Shown: in pieces, positions 7,912 through 14,217 of the stretch
How the letters are laid out: the number at the start of each line of letters is the position of its first letter
How positions within the stretch are numbered: position 1 is the first letter of the stretch
DNA from: Bradyrhizobium sp.
GTDB taxonomy: Bacteria; Pseudomonadota; Alphaproteobacteria; Rhizobiales; Xanthobacteraceae
Reading direction: 5' to 3'
DNA: 16,453 nt
NCBI GenBank assembly: GCA_019243075.1
Contig: JAFAUV010000181.1
Coordinates: 1 to 16,453, forward strand
The notes under the pieces: model-generated
The model's database searches: none
What the model was told of the DNA's origin: nothing
The model's input: the letters and a program-made list of their open reading frames with translations, nothing else
Position numbers and translations under genes: made by a program

Positions 7912-8224
7912 GATCGCGGATCGGCCGTTCAGCTTAGGGGTGGCGGCGACGAGGGGGGCTGCCCCTGCATGACAGCCTTAACGATCTCCTAGTATCGCCC
8001 GCCGGGAATGGCAGGTCCACGGTGGCGGCGGCGAAAGGGGATAACGTTAATTCGCCGCCCGAAGCCGTCGCCGCGCTGAACCGTCCCGCGCCCATTGCGT
8101 TGTTGCGGAATACCACTGGCGGATGGGAACCTGAAGGGCGGATGTCATTGCGACGACGCCTCTGGCGGCTATGATTCCCCTCGGTGGCAGGGTGGCAGCT
8201 CGGCCCTAAAGAAGGAGTGGCACC
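7912..8224. other. Intergenic region between the histidine kinase and phasin genes
   Basis: A 313-base divergent intergenic region that must hold the promoters of the kinase (minus) and the first phasin (plus). I see no convincing gene. The long minus-strand open frame covering it (7934-8596) continues antisense through the phasin and has no family features. An AT-rich palindromic ATAACGTTAA occurs at 8041-8050. I found no match to the PhaR-type motif that is present before the second phasin, and no -35/-10 pair I would defend. Confidence 0.5.
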
Positions 8225-8599
8225 ATGAGTGACGAACGTTTCGAGATTCCGAAGGAAATGCGATCGATGGCTGAAGCGAGCTTTGAGCAGGCGCGCAAGA
8301 CGTTCGAGAAATTCCTGGCCAATGCCGAGGCGACCGCCGGTTCGATCGAGGAGCGCGGCGCCACCGTGCGCGCGGGCGCCAAGGACATCAGCGCCAAGGC
8401 GATCGCTTACGCCGAGAAGAACGTGCAGGCTTCGCTCGACTATGCGCAGTCGCTGCTGCACGCCAAGGATCTCCCGGAGGTGATGCGCCTGCACAGCGAA
8501 TATGTGACGACGCAGATGCGCGCGCTCGCCGAGCAGGCCAGCGAGATGGGGCAGATCATGGGCAAGGCGGCGATCGAGGCGGCCCAGCCCAAACACTAG
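8225..8599 (+). CDS. Phasin family protein (first copy)
   Basis: A 124-residue phasin (Phasin_2 type), a small amphipathic helical protein that coats polyhydroxyalkanoate granules and limits their size. The sequence is nearly all predicted helix: MSDERFEIPKEMRSMAEASFEQARK is followed by the FEKF...A..T..SIEE pattern and a C-terminal helix with SLDYAQSLLHAKDLPEVMRLHSEY, a segment characteristic of the family. No signal peptide or membrane segment. The start is supported by AAGGAG seven bases before the ATG. A second, divergent phasin follows 258 bases downstream on the same strand, and the two probably have separate promoters. Confidence 0.92.
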   Translation: MSDERFEIPKEMRSMAEASFEQARKTFEKFLANAEATAGSIEERGATVRAGAKDISAKAIAYAEKNVQASLDYAQSLLHAKDLPEVMRLHSEYVTTQMRALAEQASEMGQIMGKAAIEAAQPKH

Positions 8600-8684
8600 C
8601 GAGCCAAAAGGTTAGCGAAGCCAGCCGTTTTCCGCGGAGTCGCGCGGCCGTGGCGCAGGCGTGTGTAGTTGTGCCCGGTATGTG

Positions 8685-8732
8685 GCATTGCACCGAAGTT
8701 TTGGTTGCAATGCACAAAATTGACATTATATG
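8685..8732 (+). promoter_or_regulatory. Phasin promoter region with PhaR-like operator
   Basis: The 12-mer TGCAATGCACAA at 8706-8717 fits TGCRNYGCASMA, the motif I remember for the polyhydroxybutyrate regulator PhaR of B. diazoefficiens. It is also one arm of an inverted repeat: GCATTGCACC (8685-8694) against GGTTGCAATGC (8703-8713), with one bulged base. A candidate -35 TTGCAA (8705-8710) and -10 TATATG (8727-8732), 16 bases apart, overlap it, so a bound repressor would block the promoter. TTGACA at 8720-8725 is an alternative -35, but no good -10 follows it. Assignment is by motif only. Confidence 0.55.
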
Positions 8733-8857
8733 CGTGTAGCTGCGGCAAGCCCGATGAGGGCATCCCCACTGCGTGATGGCCGGAGACGTTCCAGCCCCAT
8801 TTTCGGCTCGGCGCGCAAGGGGGTCGTTCAATCCAGCCCCGATGAAGGACTCCTGAA

Positions 8858-9292
8858 ATGACCAATGCTACCGATCCCTTCTCTGCCTCCATCATTCCCT
8901 TCGAAGTTCCCGAGCAGGTGCGTGCATTCGCCGAGAAGGGCGTGTCGCAGGCCCGCGACAACTACGCCAAGTTCAAGGATGCCGCCGAGACCCACAACGG
9001 CACCATCGAAGCCGTCTTCACTTCGGCCAGCAGGGGCGCGAGTGCCTATTCGGCCAAGGTGATGGAGTTCGTGAAGGCCAACACCACCGCCGCGCTCGAC
9101 TTTGCCCAGGAGCTGCTCGGCGCCAAGTCGCCCTCCGAAGCGCTCGAGCTGTGGACCACCCACAGCCGCAAGCAGTTCGAGGCCTTCACCGCCCAGGCCA
9201 AGGAGCTTGGCGAGCTGTCGCAGCGGGCGGCGGCCGAAACCGTCGAGCCGATCAAGGCCAGCGCCTCGAAATATTACAAGCCCGCCGCCTGA
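8858..9292 (+). CDS. Phasin family protein (second copy)
   Basis: A 144-residue phasin (Phasin_2 type), binding the surface of polyhydroxybutyrate granules. A short N-terminal tail (MTNATDPFSASIIPFEVPEQ) precedes the helical core. The core has VRAFAEKGVSQARDNYAKFK, then AAETHNGTIEAVFTSASRG, and the conserved FAQELLGAKSPSEALELWT segment, which corresponds to the YAQSLLHAKDLPEVMRLHS segment of the first phasin. The C-terminus is SKYYKPAA. AAGGA lies about eight bases before the ATG. It has its own upstream promoter region with a PhaR-like operator and is followed by a strong terminator, so it is monocistronic. The two phasins differ clearly outside the conserved segments, so the duplication is old. 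Confidence 0.93.
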   Translation: MTNATDPFSASIIPFEVPEQVRAFAEKGVSQARDNYAKFKDAAETHNGTIEAVFTSASRGASAYSAKVMEFVKANTTAALDFAQELLGAKSPSEALELWTTHSRKQFEAFTAQAKELGELSQRAAAETVEPIKASASKYYKPAA

Positions 9293-9324
9293 TCGCCGAT
9301 CGTCCGGCCGTTGAGTTAGGTCGC

Positions 9325-9351
9325 AGCCCGGGCCGGTCGCCCGGGCTTTTT
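9325..9351 (+). terminator. Rho-independent terminator of the second phasin gene
   Basis: Perfect 9-base arms AGCCCGGGC (9325-9333) and GCCCGGGCT (9339-9347) enclose the 5-base loop CGGTC and run directly into TTTTT (9347-9351). It begins 33 bases after the phasin stop codon. Textbook intrinsic terminator. Confidence 0.92.
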
Positions 9352-9400
9352 GCTGGTGAAAAGGAGCGCAAAATGAGGGCGATCTTGCAAGCTCCCGGCC

Positions 9401-9429
9401 TTGCCAAAACCGGGCGTTGCACCTAGTTT
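9401..9429 (+). promoter_or_regulatory. Candidate tRNA-His promoter
   Basis: TTGCCA (9401-9406) resembles a -35 in five of six bases. After a 17-base spacer, TAGTTT (9424-9429) is a weak -10 (three of six). Transcription would start near 9436, giving a leader of roughly 38 bases before the mature tRNA. It lies between the phasin terminator and the tRNA, where a promoter is required. Confidence 0.4.
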
Positions 9430-9473
9430 CCCGCCCGTTCGGCGCCCCGTTTTTAGGTGGCGCCTTGCCGGAT

Positions 9474-9550
9474 GCAGTTGTAGCTCAGTTGGTTAGAGCG
9501 CCTGTCTGTGGAACAGGAGGTCGGTGGTTCGAGCCCACCCAACTGTACCA
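9474..9550 (+). tRNA. tRNA-His (anticodon GTG)
   Basis: A 77-base cloverleaf with encoded CCA. The acceptor arm is GCAGTTG pairing with CAACTGT. The D arm is GCTC...GAGC, the anticodon stem CCTGT/ACAGG around loop CTGTGGA with anticodon GTG at 9508-9510, and the T arm GGTGG-TTCGAGC-CCACC. The discriminator is A (9547) and the base before G1 is T, so there is no encoded G-1:C73 pair, as known for a group of alphaproteobacterial histidine tRNAs. The first acceptor pair would be G1-U72. Confidence 0.96.
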
Positions 9551-9693
9551 AAAAAAGTCAGACACTTACCGTGAATGTCGAGAACCGTTGGGTCGCTATA
9601 GCTACCAAGTAGCTACCAGTGGTGCGCTAGTCCATTGTGTTCGTTAGGTGACCTGCCGCCAAAGCGGATCCACCGCCTCCGTTTGAGCGGAGT

Positions 9694-9714
9694 AGAAAAA
9701 CGGCCTAAGCCGTT
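9694..9714 (-). terminator. Terminator of the LysR gene, overlapping its stop codon
   Basis: On the minus strand the stem AACGGC-TTAG-GCCGTT is followed by a T run (GCCGTTTTTC), giving a compact intrinsic terminator. The loop contains the TAG stop codon of the lysR-type gene (9707-9705), so the 5' arm is coding sequence. Confidence 0.65.
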
Positions 9715-10604
9715 GGCCGGTGCTCCGCCGCATTCAAACCGTCGATTCTTGAGAGAAAAGTCCTTAAGATCGTCGATGCGTTATCTCGACGATAGCCAAC
9801 CGTCACGTCGATCGTCGGCGCTTTTCCGTCAAGGGGACGGCTTACCACCGACCAGGGCAGAAAATTCTTGGCCGATGCCGGCAAGATCGCAACGCCGCGG
9901 TTGGATGCGACCAGCGAGATCGCCATCGCGTAGTTGTCGATCTCGAACGCCGGCGTGACCTTGATGCCATGGCGATCGAGGTAATCGCCGATGAGCGCGC
10001 GAAGCACGCGCGGCACTTTCGAGATGCCGATATAGGTTTCGCCGACCAGATCCTGCGGATCGAAGGTCTTGCGCTGCGCGAGCCTGTGGTCGCTGGGCAG
10101 AACCGCGACCAGCGGCTCCTGCGCCACGACCCTGAATTCGATGTCCGGCATCTGCTCGGCGCGAAGGAAGGCGACATCCAGCCTGCCGTGAGCGAGCTCG
10201 TCCGCCAGCGTCGCCGAATGGTCGCTGGACACCCGGATTTCGATATTGGCCAATTCGTTTCGCAACAGTCTGGTAGCGCGCGGCAGCCAGTCGACCTCCT
10301 GGCCGGTCGTGAAGCCGATCGCAAATACCTGTTTGCTAGGCTGAGCGGCACGCCGCGCGCCTTCGGTCGCGGCCTCGGCCTGCATCAACGCCAGCCGCGC
10401 GTGATCGAGAAAAACCCGGCCGGACTCCGTCAGCTGAACGCCGTGGACGCTTCGTGTGAGAAGCGGCACGCCGACTTCGAATTCGAGGTCGCGGATCTGC
10501 CGGCTCAGCGAAGGCTGCGCGGTGTGCAGCCGCTTCTCGGCGGCCACCGTGAGGCTGCCTTCCTCCGCGACGGCGACGAAATAGCGGAGATGACGAAGCT
10601 CCAT
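9705..10604 (-). CDS. LysR-type transcriptional regulator
   Basis: A full-length (299 aa) LysR regulator. The N-terminal winged helix-turn-helix (residues 1-60) has MELRHLRYFVAVAEEGSLT, then AAEKRLHTAQPSLSRQI as the recognition region and LEFEVGVPLLTR. The two-lobed effector domain (about 90-295) contains GRLDVAFLR and VLPSDHRLA, typical of the CatR/BenM-like aromatic-catabolism branch, though that placement is only an impression. GGAGAG lies six bases before the ATG at 10604, inside a palindrome (10611-10628). It is divergent from the SDR-hydrolase-SDR operon, the classical layout for a LysR regulator controlling its neighbour, with an effector derived from the operon's substrate. The gene ends in its own terminator hairpin. 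Confidence 0.94.
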   Translation of the reverse strand: MELRHLRYFVAVAEEGSLTVAAEKRLHTAQPSLSRQIRDLEFEVGVPLLTRSVHGVQLTESGRVFLDHARLALMQAEAATEGARRAAQPSKQVFAIGFTTGQEVDWLPRATRLLRNELANIEIRVSSDHSATLADELAHGRLDVAFLRAEQMPDIEFRVVAQEPLVAVLPSDHRLAQRKTFDPQDLVGETYIGISKVPRVLRALIGDYLDRHGIKVTPAFEIDNYAMAISLVASNRGVAILPASAKNFLPWSVVSRPLDGKAPTIDVTVGYRRDNASTILRTFLSRIDGLNAAEHRPTA

Positions 10605-10610
10605 TCCATG

Positions 10611-10628
10611 CTCTCCAGGTATGGAGAG
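10611..10628. promoter_or_regulatory. Perfect palindrome over the lysR ribosome binding site
   Basis: CTCTCCA (10611-10617) and TGGAGAG (10622-10628) are perfect 7-base arms with a 4-base loop GGTA. In lysR mRNA the 3' arm is UGGAGAG, which is the ribosome binding sequence, so the hairpin would hide it. As DNA it could be a protein-binding site in the divergent promoter region, though the spacing does not fit the T-N11-A LysR box. Confidence 0.5.
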
Positions 10629-10757
10629 GAACTTACAAAGTCTTTTTCAAAAGCGCCAGTACCTCCCAAATAGGACGCAACGCTGAAGCGGCAAAGCCTG
10701 TGACCATGCCCACCTGGCAGGGATCGGCAGGTTTTTGCCAAATCGAGGAGTCTCCGT

Positions 10758-11504
10758 ATGCCCAATCCCGTCGTCCTCATCACCGGCGCGCTGACCGGCA
10801 TCGGCCGCGCCACGGCTATCGCTTTCGCCAAGCAGGGCTCCACCGTGATTGTCTCCGGCCGCCGCGAGGCCGAAGCCCGGTCGCTCGAGGCCGAACTCAG
10901 GAGCCTCGCCGCGGAGGCCGCGTTCATCCCGGCCGACGTCCGCCATGAAGACGACATCCGTCGTCTGGTCGACCAGACGGTCGCGCGCTTCGGCCGTCTC
11001 GACGTCGCCGTGAACAATGCCGGCACCGAGGGTACGCCGGGACCGGTGACCTCTACGACGCTGGAAGGCTACGCCGCGATGTTCGACACCAACGTGCTCG
11101 GCACCCTGCTCAGCCTGAAGCACGAACTCAGGGTCATGCAGCCGCAGGGCGCGGGCAGCATCGTTAACATCTCGTCGACCATGGGCGAGCGAGGCGCGGC
11201 CAACCTGTCGCTCTACGTCGCCAGCAAGCACGCCGTGGAGGGCCTCACCAAATCCGCCGCGCTGGAAGCGGCCGCCTTCGGGGTCCGCGTCAACGCGGTC
11301 GCGCCGGGACCGACCGACACTGCGATGCTCGACCGGCTGACCGGTTCGCCGGACAAGAAGGCGGTCTTCTATGCCGCCGTGCCGCTCAAGCGCGGCGCGA
11401 AGCCCGAGGAGATCGCCGAAGCCGTCGTTTTCGTCGCCTCGGAGAAGGCATCGTTCATCACCGGCCAGATCGTGCGGGTCAACGGCGGCAAGACCGCAAG
11501 CTGA
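10758..11504 (+). CDS. SDR-family oxidoreductase (probably NADP-dependent)
   Basis: A 248-residue classical short-chain dehydrogenase. The cofactor motif TGALTGIG is at 9-16, and GRR at 34-36 after the second strand suggests NADP(H). NNAG is at 86-89, and the catalytic residues are N112, S140, Y153 and K157 (YVASK), followed by the APGPTDT segment. It ends in NGGKTAS, the usual SDR C-terminus. GAGGAG lies seven bases before the ATG. It is the first gene of an operon divergent from lysR and is followed after 40 bases by an alpha/beta-hydrolase gene. No truncation or missing residue. The reaction is reduction or oxidation of a carbonyl/hydroxyl pair in an unknown pathway. Confidence 0.94.
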   Translation: MPNPVVLITGALTGIGRATAIAFAKQGSTVIVSGRREAEARSLEAELRSLAAEAAFIPADVRHEDDIRRLVDQTVARFGRLDVAVNNAGTEGTPGPVTSTTLEGYAAMFDTNVLGTLLSLKHELRVMQPQGAGSIVNISSTMGERGAANLSLYVASKHAVEGLTKSAALEAAAFGVRVNAVAPGPTDTAMLDRLTGSPDKKAVFYAAVPLKRGAKPEEIAEAVVFVASEKASFITGQIVRVNGGKTAS

Positions 11505-11544
11505 ATCCAGTCGCTCGCTTTTTTCCGAAAAGAGGAGTTCTGCC

Positions 11545-12387
11545 ATGACCACCCACACCCACCAGACCGCGCCCACGCAATTCGTCGAGGCCAACGGAAT
11601 TCGCTTTGCCTATCGGCGCTTCGGCAAGACGGGCGGCGTGCCGATCGTCATGAACATCCATTTCCGCGGCACCATGGACCATTGGGACCCCTTGATAACC
11701 GACGGGCTGGCCGCGCAGCGCGAAGTCATCCTGTTCGACAACGCGGGCATCGGCGCCAGCTCGGGGGAGACGCCGGCGAGCATCCCCGCCATGGCCACGG
11801 ACGCCATCGCCTTCATCAGGGCGCTCGGGATCCGCAAGACCGACGTTCTGGGGTATTCGATCGGCGGCAAAGTCGCCCAGGAGATCGTCGTGCATGCGCC
11901 CGAACTGGTGCGCAAGCTGATCCTGGTGGGCACCGGGCCGCGCGGCGCCGACACCGCCGCCAGCAAGTCCGGCCAGATCTTCTCGGCCACCTACGACCCG
12001 CCCGAACATCTCTGGATCGCCGCGCATTTCCTGCCCAATGCGGCGGGCCGCGCGGCGGGGCTGAAGTACCTCGAACGCAAGTTCCGCCGTCAGGATCGTG
12101 TCCCGGAAGTCAGCGAGGCGTCCGCCAACGCGCAGTATGCAGCGATCGTCAAGTCGAACGAGAAGACCGATGGCGTGTGGGATTACCTGGCCGGCATCCA
12201 CCATCCGGTTCTGGTGGTCGACGGCAGCAACGACCTGATCATCCCCACGGTCAACGGCTTCACGCTGCAGCAGCACCTGCCGAACGCGCAGCTCATCGTC
12301 TATCCGGATTCCAGCCACGCGCCGTTTTACCAGTATCCGGATCTCTTCCTGGCCCACGCGGCGCTGTTCCTGGACAGCACGAAGTAA
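11545..12387 (+). CDS. Alpha/beta-fold hydrolase
   Basis: A 280-residue alpha/beta-hydrolase with a complete triad: nucleophile S105 in GYSIGG, acid D230 in DGSNDLIIP and base H258 in SSHAPF. The oxyanion region is NIHFRGTMDHWDP (37-49), and FDNAGIGASSG (64-74) is the family turn after strand 4. A cap insert covers about 135-210. AGAGGAG before the ATG at 11545 fixes the start; the longer upstream frame overlaps the SDR gene and is rejected. Pattern resembles the proline-iminopeptidase, epoxide-hydrolase and non-haem haloperoxidase group without deciding between them. It lies between two SDR genes on the same strand with gaps of 40 and 76 bases, so an ester, lactone or C-C hydrolysis step in the same pathway is likely. 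Unlike the hydrolase at 2673-3464 its nucleophile is intact. Confidence 0.93.
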   Translation: MTTHTHQTAPTQFVEANGIRFAYRRFGKTGGVPIVMNIHFRGTMDHWDPLITDGLAAQREVILFDNAGIGASSGETPASIPAMATDAIAFIRALGIRKTDVLGYSIGGKVAQEIVVHAPELVRKLILVGTGPRGADTAASKSGQIFSATYDPPEHLWIAAHFLPNAAGRAAGLKYLERKFRRQDRVPEVSEASANAQYAAIVKSNEKTDGVWDYLAGIHHPVLVVDGSNDLIIPTVNGFTLQQHLPNAQLIVYPDSSHAPFYQYPDLFLAHAALFLDSTK

Positions 12388-12463
12388 CCCCTCGAACCGG
12401 TCGGTCGCGTTCTTGGCGCATCCGACCGGTCTTGTCCCCTCGCTAGATCGGAGGAAGACTTTC

Positions 12464-13210
12464 ATGACACCGTGCTGTGGAAAGACTGCGCTTGTCACCG
12501 GCGCCTCCCGCGGAATCGGCCGCTCTGCCGCCGTGGCGCTGGCCAAGGCCGGCGCGCAAGTCCTCGTTCACTACGGCCGCAACGCCGCCGAAGCGCGCTC
12601 GGTCGTCGCACAGATCAAGGCCGAAGGCGGCCGGGCGGAAGCCATCGGGGCGGATCTGTCCGATCCGCAAGGCGCGCACAGGCTCGCCTCCAAGGTGCGC
12701 GAGATCGTCGGCGAACGGCTCGACATCCTGGTCGCCAATGCCGGCGTGTCGAAGGCCGCGACGATCGAGGAGACCACGGTCGAGGACTTCGACGCGCTGT
12801 TCGCCGTCAACGTCCGCGCTCCGTATTTCCTGGTCCAGCAGCTTCTGCCGATCCTCAAGGAGGGCTCCAGCGTCGTCTTCACGTCCTCGCTCGCGGCGCA
12901 CGCGGCGGTCGGGAATCTGTCCGCCTACGCGGCCACCAAGGGAGCCGTCGACACCCTGGTCAAGCATTTCGCTTTCATCCTCGGAGCCAAGGGCGTGCGG
13001 GTCAACGCCGTGGCGCCCGGCGTCGTCGAGACCGACATGTCCAACTTCGCAAGGACCGATGCCGGCCGCGAATTCACCCTCTCCATCCAGGCGCTGAAGC
13101 GCGTGGCGCAGCCCGACGACATCGCCGGCGCGATCGCCTTTCTGGCCTCCGACGCCGCACGCTGGGTGTCCGGCGACACGCTGCGCGTGGACGGCGGCTC
13201 GAAGCTGTGA
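12464..13210 (+). CDS. SDR-family oxidoreductase
   Basis: A 248-residue classical short-chain dehydrogenase, full length. TGASRGIG is at 12-19. HYGRN at 36-40 after the second strand suggests NADP(H). ANAG is at 91-94. Catalytic residues are N116, S142, Y155 and K159 (YAATK). APG and ETDMS follow, and DGGSKL closes the chain. GGAGGAA about six bases before the ATG at 12464 decides the start; the frame is open upstream to 12413 but without a ribosome site. The sequence is clearly different from the first SDR of the operon (10758), so this is not a recent duplicate. Third and last intact gene of the lysR-controlled cluster; the next frame downstream is a broken DUF427 gene 28 bases away. Confidence 0.94.
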   Translation: MTPCCGKTALVTGASRGIGRSAAVALAKAGAQVLVHYGRNAAEARSVVAQIKAEGGRAEAIGADLSDPQGAHRLASKVREIVGERLDILVANAGVSKAATIEETTVEDFDALFAVNVRAPYFLVQQLLPILKEGSSVVFTSSLAAHAAVGNLSAYAATKGAVDTLVKHFAFILGAKGVRVNAVAPGVVETDMSNFARTDAGREFTLSIQALKRVAQPDDIAGAIAFLASDAARWVSGDTLRVDGGSKL

Positions 13211-13238
13211 GCGACAAGACAGAATGAAAGGACAATCC

Positions 13239-13468
13239 GTGACCGAACGCACGATCAAGATACCCGGCCCCGATCACCCGATCACCATCGAGCGGAACGG
13301 CAGGTGCGTCATCGTCACCGTCGGCGGACGCGCGATCGCGGACACGCGCAACGCGCTCACTGTGCACGAATCCAAGTATCCGCCGATCCAGTACATTCCG
13401 CGCAAGGACGTGGACATGGCCGCCCCCGCACGATCGGCGACGCAGATCTACTGCCCCTAAAAGGGTGA
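13239..13468 (+). pseudogene. DUF427-family gene fragment, stopped and truncated
   Basis: From the GTG at 13239 (AAAGGA six bases upstream; an ATG at 13224 lacks a ribosome site) the frame reads ERTIKIPGPDHPITIERN, then VTVGGRAIADTRNALTVHES, YPPIQYIPRKDVDM and TQIYCP. This is the N-terminal two thirds of a DUF427 domain, a small beta-rich family of unknown function. TAA at 13458-13460 stands where the family has Tyr in the CPYKG motif; the codons after it still read KGEA, then homology ends. So there is a nonsense change plus loss of the C-terminal part by a junction with the prpD fragment near 13466-13470. Probably originally the fourth gene of the SDR operon. The 73-residue product could still be made but lacks the core. 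Confidence 0.75.
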
Positions 13469-14203
13469 AGCGAGTTCGCCGAATACCGTTGCGGCGGCAC
13501 GTGCACCCTGATCGGGGGCGGAAAGACGGCTCCGGACCAGGCGGCACTCTACAACTCCGGGCTCGTCCGCTATGTCGATCTGCTTGACAGCTACATGTCG
13601 CCCGGCGGTCTATGCCACCCCAGCGATAACTTCGGCGCGATCCTTGCCGCGGCGGAGCATGTGAAGGCGTCCGGCGAGGATTTCATGTTGGCGCTCGCGG
13701 TAGCCTACGAGATCCAGTGCCGCTTCACGGCGGTCGTTCCCGTCATGGCAAAGGGATTTAACCACGCCATTCAGCTAGCCATATCGTCGGCTGCCGGAGC
13801 TGGGAAGCTGTTCGGCCTTACCGGCGATCAGATCGCCAACGCCATCTCGATCGCAACGGTCGATAACATCTCGCTCACCTGCGTTCACGTTGAGCCGGTT
13901 TCGCAGTGGAAAGGCTTCTCTCCTGGCATGACCGGAATGCGAGCAGTGTATGCAGCGTCGCTGGCGAAGCGCGGCTTTACGGGACCGTCCGGACTGTTCG
14001 AAGGGCCGAATGGAATAATGTCTATGATCTCGTGCGACATGCGCTTCGGTCGAAGCGATGAGCAGAAGAGGGCGCTTGCCGCCGGGCTGCTTCGCGTGGT
14101 CAGCGAGGCCACCGGGGAGCGCCCGGACGATATCTTCTTTGGCGCACCTTCGTTGCGCTCGATCCCGATGGGCACCGATTGCGCGTGCATCCCAGACAAA
14201 TAG
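13469..14203 (+). pseudogene. MmgE/PrpD fragment fused in frame to a tautomerase-like fragment
   Basis: An open frame of 245 codons without a credible start (first ATG at 13595, no ribosome site). Codons from 13469 to about 14017 are the middle of an MmgE/PrpD (2-methylcitrate dehydratase-like) protein: FAEYRCGGTCTLIGGGKTAP, LVRYVDLLDSY, CHPSDNFGA, ALAVAYEIQCRFT, PVMAKGFNHA, QWKGF and GPSGLFEGPNG. The roughly 450-residue family lacks both ends here. At 14018 the frame continues as MSMISCDMRFGRSDEQKRAL, then LLRVVSEATGERPDDIFF, the pattern of a 4-oxalocrotonate-tautomerase-like protein, but with Ser where catalytic Pro-1 should be, and homology stops near 14140. The last 20 codons are unrelated. 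Looks like deletion-fused remnants of catabolic genes. Confidence 0.75.
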
Positions 14204-14217
14204 GAGCGTTGCTGACC

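Noticed and set aside
7934..8596. 220-codon minus-strand frame over the phasin and its upstream region
   Set aside because: The plus-strand phasin is supported by family sequence and ribosome site; the minus frame has shadow composition.
9373..9426. 17-codon frame (MRAILQAPGLAKTGRCT) with AAAGGAG upstream, between the phasin terminator and the tRNA
   Set aside because: Good ribosome-site look, but it lies after a strong terminator and overlaps the likely tRNA promoter, so no transcript is evident.
10712..10737. ACCTG...CAGGTTTTT hairpin ahead of the first SDR gene, read as an attenuator
   Set aside because: Only a 5-base stem with an 11-base loop; too weak to call.
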